Assembly (NCBI RefSeq): GCF_003044065.1
Contig: NZ_PZJJ01000019.1
Location: forward strand, 1-64,000
DNA from: Alkalicoccus saliphilus
GTDB taxonomy: Bacteria; Bacillota; Bacilli; Bacillales; Salisediminibacteriaceae
Direction of reading: 5' to 3'
Length of the DNA stretch: 64,000 nucleotides
Translations under genes and position numbers: made by a program
Part shown: positions 1 through 8,774 of the stretch, piece by piece
Numbering within the stretch: position 1 is the stretch's first letter
Layout of the letters: every line of letters starts with the position of its first letter
Notes under the pieces: model-generated
What the model was told of the DNA's origin: nothing
What the model saw: the letters and a program-made list of their open reading frames with translations, nothing else
Databases searched by the model: none

Positions 1-119
1 CTCATCTGTCCATTCGATAGACATTCAGGGTCTCCCTGATTGTCTATCGAATGCCACCAAGCGAGAGCGCGGTAGAAGAAACGATCAAATCCCAATTATA
101 CGTGTCTAGTTTCTTGACA
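1..119. mobile_element. Possible insertion-sequence end (partial)
   Basis: The KAP reading frame on the minus strand runs normally up to about position 120. It then enters unrelated sequence that begins TGTCAAGAAACTAGACA (read on the minus strand from 119) and hits a stop at 96. An abrupt loss of homology at a TG-starting, partly self-complementary sequence is what an insertion-sequence terminus looks like. No transposase is visible because the window ends at base 1, and the partner inverted repeat and target duplication cannot be seen. The family is not identified; another kind of rearrangement is possible. Confidence 0.35.
11..53. repeat. 43-bp near-perfect palindrome
   Basis: Arms of 13 bp (11-23 and 41-53) and inner arms of 6 bp (25-30 and 34-39) are fully complementary around a 3-base loop, with one mismatched pair (24/40). 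It would form a very stable hairpin in RNA or cruciform in DNA. It has no T-run on either side, so it is not a classical intrinsic terminator. It lies inside the putative mobile element end and may protect the element from read-through transcription; that role is inference. Confidence 0.6.
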
Positions 120-605
120 GAGTATCAATCCTAAAACACTTTTCAAAGGGAGTTCATCATCAATTCTTTCTAAATCATCAAAACATAATAATATATTCCT
201 CTTAATATTATTATTTATATATTCTTGGACTTTATTAATACTTTCAGCTAAATCCATACTAGCTCCAACCCCTAATCCCCCTATATTAATACTATTTATA
301 TTTTTTAAAAGAGATGTGGTAGTGCTTATCACTTTTCCTGTGTTTATTCCCTTACCTTGATTTGAAAACTTAATTAAAGAAATAACTTCCATGAAAACTT
401 TATCTGAAATCTCTTCCAGAGTTCTGATCCCATTTAATGAAATATAGATAATTTGCCATTCGCCGTCCTTTTTTTCTAAATGCTGCCTCACATCATTTTT
501 TAAAAAATAAGTTTTTCCGGAACCCCAGTTCCCATTTACATGAATGGCGTAATCGGTATCTTTTCTTTTTAAATAATTTTCTAATATTTTATAAAACGAT
601 TCCAT
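96..605 (-). pseudogene. Truncated KAP-family P-loop NTPase (5' fragment)
   Basis: Only the N-terminal 169 residues remain. Walker A is GNWGSGKT, preceded by IHVN as in KAP (Kidins220/ARMS, PifA) NTPases, and Walker B is NILLCFDDLERI. KAP proteins are usually over 400 residues with membrane segments inserted after Walker A, so the C-terminal half is missing. The start ATG at 603-605 is chosen because AAAGGAGGG sits eight bases upstream; the longer frame to 692 has no ribosome binding site. The last eight or so residues come from the abutting foreign sequence. KAP NTPases are often found with phage-exclusion or membrane-associated functions. Activity is unlikely in this truncated form. Confidence 0.7.
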
Positions 606-742
606 ATAAATCCCTCCTTTATTTATGTGAGTTATGAGCGTTTTTTTTACTAAAGTTAAAACTGTACGAGTATATTTGCTTATTTTATTCAAGAAATCTT
701 TATGCTTTAAAAACTTTTTATTCTTTTTAAAACAGTAGATTT

Positions 743-2683
743 TTAAATAGTGTCTTTTACTTTAGACACTGTGTTAATGGGTCTGAAAAATTCATTCTCT
801 TCGTATTTATACGAAGCTTTCTCAAGTCTTTTCCTGAAATACTCTTCCAGCTCTTCATCCGTGCAGTAAATAAAGCAGCCTTTCTGCCCTCTTGTCATGA
901 GTGTCCGGTACGTGTTTCGTATAATCTCATCAGCCAGAGAAGCAGCTTTTTCTGGATCTTCTTTCTGCATTTTTTTAATGCCTTTTAAAGAACTGTCTGT
1001 TTTTGCCCGTTTAGAGGAATCCGTGACGACTTCCCCATCTCGGTAAACGAGATCGTCGCCGATAATGACCCCTACATATTCAAACTCCAGCCCCTGGGAA
1101 GTATGAATGCAGCCGATTTCGTTGACCGATTCCGAATCGATCGCCCACGTGGCGGTGTTTCCGAGATTCCAGCTCATTTTAAAACCATACTCCTCTAGAA
1201 CTATGTCGTAATAATTGGAGTCGGCTTTTCCTTCCTTCTCCCAGTTCCAGCAGTAGCCTGCGACGAGCCTGGCTTTGTTTCTTTTTTCGTTCAGCTTTTC
1301 AATGTCCTGTTTCAGCTCCAGGGGATCGGAATACACCCGGAAATCGTAGGAGGCTCCCATGTGATGCGTGTTTGCTGTTTCACGGATTTCGAGCACATCA
1401 TCCAGCCAGGCAAGGTAGCCGTCGGAACCGTTGCACCGGAACTGGGAGTCGAGCTTCATTGTGGTTATGTTTGCTCCTTCCGCTTCCGCAAACCGTTTAA
1501 TTTCATCCATACTTCCCTTATCTTTCAACGTCACCCGCTGCCGTTCATCGATAAAATAAATGGCGAGCTTGGAGGCGTTCATGATTTCTTTCGTCTGGTT
1601 CTCCCCTAAATGAGAAAACATACCCGACTTTTCATTCAGACGGTGGGCTTCATCGACAATCAAACAGTCGAATTCATCTTTAGGAGCCTCCACGTACGAT
1701 CCTGATCCTTTAAATAAATTATCAATACTGCCCTTCTTAAAATCCTGTTTCAGCTTTGTCGCATAGATATTTCTCGGTGCGGCGTTTTTTGTTACGTACT
1801 GTGCCACAAGGTGCTTTTTTGTCATTTCCACCAGCAGATTCACGGCCAAAACCGATTTTCCAGTACCGGGCCCTCCTTCGATCACAAGCACTTCCTTCGT
1901 TTTTGTTCTCAGTGCCTGATCCGCCAGCTGCAGGGCGGTCTCATACACAACTTTCTGGTCATCGATCATGACGAATTCCCTGTTTCCTTTCAGCATGCTG
2001 TTAAGAGCATCCTGGAGTGACTTGGACGGCCGGATTCTGCCATTTTCGATCTGATAAAGGTTTTTCTTCTGGTCCCCTTTATGAATATACTGCTTAATAA
2101 AATCCCGGAGTTTCCCTGCGTCCCCTTTAACGAACACCGGAGCCTGATCTACGTAAAACTCGTAGAGAGGAGCTGTCAGCGGATCTTCTTTCTGATTGAT
2201 ATAGTTATGTAAATAAGCACACGGGTAAATCTGTAGGTCGTCCTTCTGCGCATTTTCATTATAATCTTCAATTAAGGCAGCGTAAGACCACGCCTGATAC
2301 GACGGGTGGGTTGTTTCGTGAAGACCGCCCCTGAACATCGTTTTGACGATCGCTTCTTTCCCTTCTATTTTCTCAACCGCTTCCCACTGCTTAAGCTCCA
2401 CAATGACAATTGATCCTTTGCTTTCTTTGTATCCGGAAATAAGCATGTCGACCCGCTTGGAGGTGTAAGGAATTTTAAACTCGATCGCTACGCCGGCATC
2501 CTCCGGAATGTCCCGGTCCGACAGCACCCGATACATGTACTGCATGGAATTATCCCAGGAGCGCACCTCGCTTTTGTTGACCCGGCCCACCTTCGATTCA
2601 TAGTTATCACATATATGCTTAACAAGCTCGTCCTGAAAGACGTCCTGCAGAAAATCCCGTTTCGTCGCCTCATAAATAATCAT
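743..2683 (-). CDS. PD-(D/E)XK nuclease fused to SF1-type helicase (DUF2075, Schlafen-like)
   Basis: 646 residues. The N-terminal ~130 residues carry a PD-(D/E)XK nuclease signature (RVDMLISG with D79, then VELKQW with E96 and K98). Residues 260-640 form a superfamily 1 helicase-like ATPase: Walker A GGPGTGKS (270-277), Walker B CLIVDEAH (340-347), YFIDERQRV, a SQFRC motif, TSQGLEFEYVG and YRTLMTRGQKG as motifs V and VI. This is the DUF2075 family, now described as Schlafen group 3-like helicase, which is common in bacterial accessory regions and is suspected of nucleic-acid defence. The ATG follows GTGGTGATTAA, a weak site. GC content is higher than in the genes to its right. Substrate and partner are unknown. 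A decayed second copy of the gene start is at 15.7 kb. Confidence 0.8.
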   Translation of the reverse strand: MIIYEATKRDFLQDVFQDELVKHICDNYESKVGRVNKSEVRSWDNSMQYMYRVLSDRDIPEDAGVAIEFKIPYTSKRVDMLISGYKESKGSIVIVELKQWEAVEKIEGKEAIVKTMFRGGLHETTHPSYQAWSYAALIEDYNENAQKDDLQIYPCAYLHNYINQKEDPLTAPLYEFYVDQAPVFVKGDAGKLRDFIKQYIHKGDQKKNLYQIENGRIRPSKSLQDALNSMLKGNREFVMIDDQKVVYETALQLADQALRTKTKEVLVIEGGPGTGKSVLAVNLLVEMTKKHLVAQYVTKNAAPRNIYATKLKQDFKKGSIDNLFKGSGSYVEAPKDEFDCLIVDEAHRLNEKSGMFSHLGENQTKEIMNASKLAIYFIDERQRVTLKDKGSMDEIKRFAEAEGANITTMKLDSQFRCNGSDGYLAWLDDVLEIRETANTHHMGASYDFRVYSDPLELKQDIEKLNEKRNKARLVAGYCWNWEKEGKADSNYYDIVLEEYGFKMSWNLGNTATWAIDSESVNEIGCIHTSQGLEFEYVGVIIGDDLVYRDGEVVTDSSKRAKTDSSLKGIKKMQKEDPEKAASLADEIIRNTYRTLMTRGQKGCFIYCTDEELEEYFRKRLEKASYKYEENEFFRPINTVSKVKDTI

Positions 2684-2877
2684 TTAATCACCACGTTCTA
2701 TCATTATAGTTTGTATATTGAAAATATTAACATTGTATAGGCCTATTTTATCACATTAAATGAGTTTCGTTGGGATATCTTGAGAGATTGACAAAACTAC
2801 TTTTAGTTTTGCTAATACCGATAAAAAAATCTATTAAACCAGAGTTTATTTTCCTTATATTCATTCTAAATTACAGT

Positions 2878-2919
2878 ATTAAAAAACTCTCCCATTAATC
2901 CAATTAGGTTATGGGAGAG
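2878..2919 (-). terminator. Intrinsic terminator (minus strand)
   Basis: Perfect 9-bp arms (CTCTCCCAT 2887-2895, ATGGGAGAG 2911-2919) are followed on the minus strand by six T residues. It ends the leftward transcript of the E1-E2-E3-SDR operon, about 320 bases after the SDR stop. No intact gene lies between. Confidence 0.8.
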
Positions 2920-3069
2920 CCCTTCATTATATATAAATTAAAACAGACGTTTGCGACCCGGTGAATTAAACGTTTACCTCTAATGAATGCAATCTCTTTC
3001 TCGTATGCAGCAAATAAGTGTAAACTTTGTCTATAGAGTTATCTTTAAAGAAGAATACTTTTAAAATAA

Positions 3070-3186
3070 TTACCATTCTAAAGGTTGTTCATTATTCCAA
3101 ACGTTCAATTTAATTTCTGTCATCTCGTCCATAGTAGATTTTATGCCTTCCCACTCATACAAATCATTATAAGCATTTTCACTAAA
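3070..3186 (-). pseudogene. Possible gene remnant, 38 codons without a start
   Basis: A minus-strand frame between two stops encodes a natural-looking acidic peptide ending in NVWNNEQPLEW. It has no start codon and no ribosome binding site. It looks like the last part of a gene whose front has been lost, lying between the SDR gene and the terminator at 2.9 kb. The family was not recognised, and chance coding is possible. Confidence 0.25.
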
Positions 3187-3235
3187 TCAGCTTCCTTAAA
3201 AATACATTTTTTCTTCGTTTAACACCTCATTCTAA

Positions 3236-3985
3236 TTATCTTCCTAAGACACCACCATCGACTGGAATAAGTGTCCCTGTTATATAGTCGGAAGCTTGAG
3301 ATGATAAAAACAAGGCTACACCCTCTATATCCTCCGGAGTCCCCCAACGTTTGGCCGGAATGCGATCTTCCACTTGTTTTTTTCTAACGGCATCTTTCAT
3401 TAAATCATCGTTCATAGTTGTTAACATATATCCTGGAGCAATTGCGTTCACTTGAATATTATACTGGGCCCATTCATTGGAAAGCGATTTAGTTAACTGC
3501 ATAACAGCACCTTTACTGGCTGAATAAGCAGAAGAATTGTAGGCACCGATAATTGAGACTATCGAACCGAAATTTATTATTTTTCCACCCTTATTTTTTT
3601 TCATACTTGCAGCTGCCAATCTGGAAAGCTCAAAAACTGCACGAACATTTACACCCATTATTTTGTCCCACATATCTATTGGAAAGTCTTCTGCAGGATG
3701 ACGTTGAATTAAACCGGCACTGTTTATAAGAATGTCCATCTCTCCGTTAAGTTTTTCTAGAGCTGCTTCATACCCTTGTCTTAAACTGTGCGAATCCAAT
3801 AAATCGGTTTGAAAAACATGTAAAGAAGGTTCTGATGGAAACAAATTAGGGAGCTCTTTTATATTTTCATCAATATCAAGAACTGCTATTTCTACTCCTG
3901 CTTTATGAAAAGCTCTGACTAGCGACAAACCAATACCATTTCCACCTCCGGTAATAATAGCTTTTTTTCCGGTAATATTAAACAT
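3236..3985 (-). CDS. SDR-family oxidoreductase, KduD/gluconate 5-dehydrogenase-like
   Basis: 249 residues, the standard length for a classical short-chain dehydrogenase. NAD(P) site TGGGNGIG at about 13-20, NSAG at about 88-91, catalytic Ser in the SIVS stretch and YSASK at about 155-159, ending in the usual VDGG. The phrase GLIQRHPAEDF followed by MWDKIMGVN resembles 2-dehydro-3-deoxy-D-gluconate 5-dehydrogenase (KduD) and gluconate 5-dehydrogenases more than acetoin reductases. The ATG follows AAAGGAAGTGAACCT. It is the last gene of the sigma-54-driven dehydrogenase operon, 23 bases after the E3 gene. It probably oxidises a hydroxyl group upstream of the 2-oxo acid used by the complex; the exact substrate cannot be read from sequence. 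Confidence 0.85.
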   Translation of the reverse strand: MFNITGKKAIITGGGNGIGLSLVRAFHKAGVEIAVLDIDENIKELPNLFPSEPSLHVFQTDLLDSHSLRQGYEAALEKLNGEMDILINSAGLIQRHPAEDFPIDMWDKIMGVNVRAVFELSRLAAASMKKNKGGKIINFGSIVSIIGAYNSSAYSASKGAVMQLTKSLSNEWAQYNIQVNAIAPGYMLTTMNDDLMKDAVRKKQVEDRIPAKRWGTPEDIEGVALFLSSQASDYITGTLIPVDGGVLGR

Positions 3986-4008
3986 AGGTTCACTTCCTTT
4001 AAAATCAC

Positions 4009-5382
4009 TTAAGAATGTAGGGGCTTATTAAGTGCAAAGTTCGCAACTTCTAATAAAATTTCAGATAAAGAAGGATGCGGCTGAACCATCTCAGCCATTT
4101 CATCTATAGTACCCTCAAGATACATATAAGCAGAAGCCTGACTTATTATCTCAGTTACATTAGGTCCCACCATGATCACTCCATAAATTTCCCCCAGATC
4201 TTTATTAAACATGATTTTAGTGAAACCATTATTTACTCCCAGCGTTCCTGCTTTTCCATTACCTTCTAATGGTAATTTTTTTGTTGTGTAAGTGATTTTT
4301 TCATTTATTAACTCCTTTTCAGTTTTCCCCACACTTGCTACTTCTAAATTCGTGTAAACGCATCTAGGCATGACACTATAATTTATACGTTCTCTTTTCT
4401 CATATAAATTATTAACAGCAGTTAGACCTTCGGCGCTTGCTGCATGAGCTAGTTGCCAACCTCCTATTACATCTCCCACAGCAAAAATTCCTGGTTCACT
4501 TGTTTCCATAAAGTCATCTACTAAAATGGCATTTTCCTTTGTTCTTAAATTCAGCCTCTCTACCACTTCAGTGTTAGGCTTTCTTCCTGTAGCTATAAGT
4601 ATTTTATTGAAATTTAATTGGATAGTTTCTTCTTCATTTCCTTTACATTCAATAATTACTTCATCGTTATGAGACTCCATATTTTTTACAGAGGTATTCG
4701 TGTAAATAGATACTCCTTTTTCAGATAAATATTCTTGTATGAGATAAGCAGCTTCTTTGTCCTCAGATGGAATAAGTTGTTCACCCATTTCAATAACTGT
4801 CACTTTTGTACCAAAAGAAGAAAATATATCTGCACATTCAACTCCGATAATCCCACCTCCAATGATACACATAGAAGCAGGTATTTCTTTTAAATCAAAA
4901 ATGGAGTCTGTCGTTTCATATTTAATTTTTTCTATGCCTGGGATTGGCGGAATAAAAGGTTGAGACCCGGAAGCTATTATAATTTTCTTACCCTGAAGGT
5001 TTTCGCCACTGGAAAGAGAGACTATTTTATCCTCTGAAATTTCGGCATAACTCTCAAAATGGTCTATATGATTTTTTTTCAACAAATAGTCAATTCCGCT
5101 TCTGAGTTTGGTGAGGATATTATTTTTATGTTCTACCATTTTTGGCATCGAAATTGATACTCCTGAAAAATCTATTCCTTTCTCTCCAGAATTTTCTACA
5201 GAAGTTAAAACATCTGCGTTTTTCAAAAACGTTTTGGAGGGAATGCAACCACGATTCAAACAGGTCCCCCCAAGCTCCCTCGCTTCTACTAATGCTGTTC
5301 TATATCCCTTGGTAGAGGCACGTAAGGCAGAAACATATCCCCCCGGCCCACCGCCAATAATAATTAGATCGTATTTCTCCAT
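4009..5382 (-). CDS. Dihydrolipoamide dehydrogenase (E3)
   Basis: 457 residues. An N-terminal FAD site (IIIGGGPGGYVSALRA), the redox-active disulfide in GGTCLNRGCIPSK (C41 and C46), an NAD site (IIGGGIIGVECA) at about 173, a second FAD contact (GIFAVGDVIGG), and the C-terminal catalytic His-Glu region (QPHPSLSEI) are all present. The enzyme reoxidises the lipoyl arm of E2 and passes electrons to NAD+. It follows the E2 gene by 11 bases with GGGAGAG before the ATG. It is encoded with its own E1 and E2, so it probably serves this complex rather than the household pyruvate dehydrogenase. The arrangement resembles Bacillus acoABCL, hence AcoL-like. Confidence 0.93.
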   Translation of the reverse strand: MEKYDLIIIGGGPGGYVSALRASTKGYRTALVEARELGGTCLNRGCIPSKTFLKNADVLTSVENSGEKGIDFSGVSISMPKMVEHKNNILTKLRSGIDYLLKKNHIDHFESYAEISEDKIVSLSSGENLQGKKIIIASGSQPFIPPIPGIEKIKYETTDSIFDLKEIPASMCIIGGGIIGVECADIFSSFGTKVTVIEMGEQLIPSEDKEAAYLIQEYLSEKGVSIYTNTSVKNMESHNDEVIIECKGNEEETIQLNFNKILIATGRKPNTEVVERLNLRTKENAILVDDFMETSEPGIFAVGDVIGGWQLAHAASAEGLTAVNNLYEKRERINYSVMPRCVYTNLEVASVGKTEKELINEKITYTTKKLPLEGNGKAGTLGVNNGFTKIMFNKDLGEIYGVIMVGPNVTEIISQASAYMYLEGTIDEMAEMVQPHPSLSEILLEVANFALNKPLHS

Positions 5383-5393
5383 AAGATCTCTCC

Positions 5394-6683
5394 CTAAATA
5401 AGTAGTTTAAAAGGGTCTTCCAGCAGGCGTTTTACGTCACTTAAAAAGGCAGCTGCCGGGGCTCCATCCAAGGCTCTATGATCAAAAGATAAGCTGACAC
5501 CCATAATAGAACGAACAGTTACCTCTCCTTGTTTTACTGCTGGTTTTTTTGATATTTGTCCAATTCCTAGAATTGCGGCATTTGGCTGATTAATTATAGG
5601 ATTGAAATGATCCACTGCATATTTACCTAAATTACTTACAGTAAAAGTACTCCCTTTCATTTCTTCTCCCTTTAATTGGTGAACTATTGCCCTCCTTCCA
5701 AGGTCTTTTGTTTCTTTCGTAATATCAGAAAGAGTTTTGTTGGTGATATTTCTTATAACAGGAACTACTAATCCATCCTCAATAGCTACTGCCATTCCTA
5801 TATTAACTTTTTCATGATACGTAATTTGATCCTTGTTAAAAGAAATGTTCATACCTGGGTGTTTGTGAAGAGTGTCTCCTACTGCTTTGAGAATAATGTC
5901 ATTAAAAGAGATTCTAACCTTCTCTTTTTCTTCTATAAGTGGCAATAACATATTTCTCAACTGCACAGCTTCTGTCATATCAATTTCGCTATAAAGCGTA
6001 ACGTGAGGTGCTTCGAATGCACTTTTTTTCATACTTTCTGCGATGGCTCTTCGTAAACCTTTGATTGGTTTAACCATTTCACTTCTTTCTTGAGAGGTGT
6101 CCGCTGGTGAGTTAGAAGATAGAGTTAATACATCTTCTTTATTTACTTTTCCGTAATGACCGCTTCCCTCGACCTCATTAATATCGATATTCTGCTTTTC
6201 TGCTACTTTTTTAGCTAAGGGGGTAGCTCTTTTGGCAGGCTTCGCCTCCTTTTCTGATTGATATATTAGAATATCTTTTTTCTGTATACGACCGTTTGGT
6301 CCAGTTCCTGTCACTTGGTCTAAAGAAATGTTCTCTTCTTCTGCTATTTTTCGAGCGAGAGGAGTACGTGGAGTTTTAACATTACTTTGCTGTTTTTCCT
6401 CTTCTTTGTTTTGACTCCCTTCCACCTTCGCTTTCACCTTCTCTCCTTTCTCTCCTATGTAAGCTATGGGAGTATGTACTGGCACTGCCTCATTTTCCTC
6501 AAATATTATTTTTATTAAATGTCCTTCATGTTCTGCTTCTACTTCCATCGTAACTTTATCGGTTTGAATTTCTACTAGAGGATCTCCTTTTTCAATAAAC
6601 TCTCCAAGTTCCACAAGCCAGCTCACTATAGTACCTTCTTCCATTTGTGCGCCCAGTTTGGGCATTAAAACTTCTGAAGCCAT
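5394..6683 (-). CDS. 2-oxo acid dehydrogenase E2 (dihydrolipoamide acyltransferase) with two E3-binding domains
   Basis: 429 residues. Lipoyl domain 1-78 with the lipoylated lysine in QTDKVTME (K43). Two peripheral-subunit-binding (E3-binding) domains follow, at about 104-138 (TPLARKIAEEENI) and 150-186 (TPLAKKVAEKQNI), joined by charged linkers. The catalytic acyltransferase domain (about 205-429) has the active-site motif FDHRALDG near residue 400. The enzyme transfers the acyl group from E1 to CoA and forms the core of the complex. It lies 14 bases after E1beta. A doubled binding domain is less common than one and might bind E1 and E3 together. The acyl group (acetyl from acetoin or pyruvate, or another) is not decided by sequence. 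Confidence 0.92.
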   Translation of the reverse strand: MASEVLMPKLGAQMEEGTIVSWLVELGEFIEKGDPLVEIQTDKVTMEVEAEHEGHLIKIIFEENEAVPVHTPIAYIGEKGEKVKAKVEGSQNKEEEKQQSNVKTPRTPLARKIAEEENISLDQVTGTGPNGRIQKKDILIYQSEKEAKPAKRATPLAKKVAEKQNIDINEVEGSGHYGKVNKEDVLTLSSNSPADTSQERSEMVKPIKGLRRAIAESMKKSAFEAPHVTLYSEIDMTEAVQLRNMLLPLIEEKEKVRISFNDIILKAVGDTLHKHPGMNISFNKDQITYHEKVNIGMAVAIEDGLVVPVIRNITNKTLSDITKETKDLGRRAIVHQLKGEEMKGSTFTVSNLGKYAVDHFNPIINQPNAAILGIGQISKKPAVKQGEVTVRSIMGVSLSFDHRALDGAPAAAFLSDVKRLLEDPFKLLI

Positions 6684-6697
6684 AACGATCCCCCTCC

Positions 6698-7678
6698 TTA
6701 TTTTCCAATTAATTCTTTCACTTTTCTTATAATGTCTTCCACTTGAGGTACTGCTGCTTTTTCAAGTTTTGGATTATAAGGGATCGGGGTTGCCTTTCCT
6801 CCTAAACGACCCACTTGTGCATCTAAATAATCAAACGCTTCGCTTTCAGCGATCATACTTGCTATTTCGGCTCCATATCCGCTTCGTTGAACACTTTCAT
6901 AAACCACAAGAACTCGATTAGTTTTTTTAACCGATTCGATAATAGTAGCTTCATCCAGAGGAACGAGTGTGCGCGGGTCAACGATTTCTACGTCGATGTT
7001 TTCATCAGCTAACTTTTCAGCTGCCTCAATAGACCGAGAAACCATTATGCCTGTAGCTACAATAGTCAGGTCTTCACCTGACCTCTTTATTGCTGCTTCT
7101 CCTATATTAATTTCATACGCTTCTTCAGGAACTTCTCCTTTTGTACTGTAAAGCAATTTATGTTCATAAAATAAAACTGGATTATCGTCATTTATTGCAG
7201 CTTTCATTAATCCTTTAGCATCGTAAGCAGAAGATGGCTGTACAATTTTCAGACCCGGGACATGAGTCATCCATGCTTCCAAACTCTGGGAATGCTGAGC
7301 TGCGAAGCCAGCTCCAGATCCTCCTGGTAATCGAAAAACTACAGGAACTTTCGCTTTTCCTCCAAACATGTACCTATTCTTCGCAGCTTGATTAACAATG
7401 TTATCCATAGCTATCATTACGAAATCTGAAAATTGAAATTCTAATATTGGCCGCATCCCAGTCATTGCGGCCCCCACTGCGGCTCCGCTTACAGCTGCTT
7501 CTGATATCGGTGTATTGCGCACTCGAAAAGGACCAAATTCTTCAACCATTCCATTAGTAAGTCCAAAAGCACCGCCATACACTCCTATATCTTCTCCCAT
7601 AATAAATACATTCTTATCATCTCTCATTATTTGAGACATAGATTCTCTGATAGCTTCTAGATATGTTATCTCTCTCAT
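6698..7678 (-). CDS. 2-oxo acid dehydrogenase E1 component, beta subunit
   Basis: 326 residues, a full-length transketolase-type beta subunit (AcoB/PdhB family). The N-terminal pyrimidine-binding domain has MGEDIGVYGG and the RVRNTPISEAAVSGAAVG stretch; the C-terminal domain has the typical DPRTLVPLDE. With the alpha subunit it forms the thiamine-diphosphate-dependent decarboxylase that loads the lipoyl arm of E2. The ATG follows GGGAGGAGTGTATATAC. It starts 18 bases after the alpha gene and ends 14 bases before E2. Families for acetoin, pyruvate and branched-chain oxo acids overlap at this level, so the substrate stays open. Confidence 0.92.
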   Translation of the reverse strand: MREITYLEAIRESMSQIMRDDKNVFIMGEDIGVYGGAFGLTNGMVEEFGPFRVRNTPISEAAVSGAAVGAAMTGMRPILEFQFSDFVMIAMDNIVNQAAKNRYMFGGKAKVPVVFRLPGGSGAGFAAQHSQSLEAWMTHVPGLKIVQPSSAYDAKGLMKAAINDDNPVLFYEHKLLYSTKGEVPEEAYEINIGEAAIKRSGEDLTIVATGIMVSRSIEAAEKLADENIDVEIVDPRTLVPLDEATIIESVKKTNRVLVVYESVQRSGYGAEIASMIAESEAFDYLDAQVGRLGGKATPIPYNPKLEKAAVPQVEDIIRKVKELIGK

Positions 7679-7696
7679 GTATATACACTCCTCCCA

Positions 7697-8680
7697 TTAT
7701 GCAAAAATATCGGTCATTAATGAATCCAAATCTGGTTCCTTACTTTCTTCCGCAAATTTCACAGCTTCCTCTATTTCTTTAGTAACTTCGTTTTCTATTT
7801 CCGCTATATCTTCTTCTGACAATACATTGCCCTCTAATAATTCTAATTTCATGCGAGTAATTGGATCTTTATTTTTTCTCCACTCTTTTTCTTCATCACG
7901 TGTTCGATACTTTTTTGCGTCACTTCTTGAGTGTCCTTTCCAACGATATGTTTGAGCTTCAATAAGTGTAGGTCCCTTGCCTTCTCTGGCTCTATTTACT
8001 GCCTGTTGTGTAGTTTCTGCTACTTCTTTCACGTTATTTCCGTCGATAGTAACTCCTGGAATTCCATAAGCCGCCCCACGCTCAGCTATATTTTCGATAT
8101 TCACCATTTCTTTAATAGAACCAGACATCCCGTACAAATTGTTTTCACAAAAGAAAACCACAGGTAACTTCCAAACAGAAGCCAGATTAAGGGATTCATG
8201 AAAAGCTCCCTCGTTTGTAGCTCCGTCTCCGAAAAATGAAACTACCACATAACCTTCTTCTTTCATTTGCGAAGTAAGGGCTGCGCCTGTAGCCAGGGGA
8301 AGCCCCGCTGCCACAATACCATTGGCTCCTAAATTTCCGACTTCCAAATCAGCAATGTGCATGGAACCGCCTTTCCCTTTGCAATATCCTGTTTCTTTAC
8401 CTAAAAGCTCTGCCATCATTCTTCGAATTCCTGTGCCTTTTGCTATACTGTGTCCGTGTCCACGGTGTGTGCTGGTAATTTTGTCGTTGTCAGATAGAGG
8501 GAGACATGCGCCTACTGCTGTAGCTTCCTGCCCTACACATAAATGCATGGTTCCGTGAATTTTACCTTCTTGAAATAATTTCTCCACTGTTTCTTCAAAG
8601 CTACGTATAAGTATCATGTCTTTAAGCATTCCTTTTAGCACTTCTTTAGTAAAAGGTTCTTTTTCATTGATTTGACTCAC
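7697..8680 (-). CDS. 2-oxo acid dehydrogenase E1 component, alpha subunit
   Basis: 327 residues, the short alpha type of acetoin and pyruvate dehydrogenases (AcoA-like). It contains the thiamine diphosphate motif GDGATNEGAFHE (151-162) ending in CENN, and the phosphorylation-loop-like RSDAKKYRT. The start codon is GTG at 8678-8680, seven bases after AGAGGAGG. It is the first gene of the leftward E1alpha-E1beta-E2-E3-SDR operon, 44 bases from a consensus sigma-54 promoter. Sigma-54 control plus this gene order recalls the acetoin dehydrogenase operon of Bacillus, but the activator here has a PAS sensor rather than the GAF sensor of AcoR. Another 2-oxo acid is therefore possible. Confidence 0.9.
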   Translation of the reverse strand: MSQINEKEPFTKEVLKGMLKDMILIRSFEETVEKLFQEGKIHGTMHLCVGQEATAVGACLPLSDNDKITSTHRGHGHSIAKGTGIRRMMAELLGKETGYCKGKGGSMHIADLEVGNLGANGIVAAGLPLATGAALTSQMKEEGYVVVSFFGDGATNEGAFHESLNLASVWKLPVVFFCENNLYGMSGSIKEMVNIENIAERGAAYGIPGVTIDGNNVKEVAETTQQAVNRAREGKGPTLIEAQTYRWKGHSRSDAKKYRTRDEEKEWRKNKDPITRMKLELLEGNVLSEEDIAEIENEVTKEIEEAVKFAEESKEPDLDSLMTDIFA

Positions 8681-8723
8681 TTTAGTTCCTCCTCTAAATA
8701 TATTTACTACTAATAATTAAGAA

Positions 8724-8739
8724 TGCAATTTTCGTGCCA
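8724..8739 (-). promoter_or_regulatory. Sigma-54 (-24/-12) promoter of the E1-E2-E3-SDR operon
   Basis: The minus strand reads TGGCAC-GAAAA-TTGCA, an exact match to the SigL/RpoN consensus TGGCAC-N5-TTGCA with correct GG-to-GC spacing. The start of transcription would be near 8713, about 33 bases before the GTG start of the E1alpha gene. Confidence 0.92.
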
Positions 8740-8774
8740 TTTCAAAAGTGTTGGTAAATAAGTATTCAAAAAAT

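Noticed and set aside
7677-8167. Plus-strand frames opposite the E1alpha gene
   Set aside because: They are mirror frames of a gene with full catalytic motifs and have no ribosome sites.
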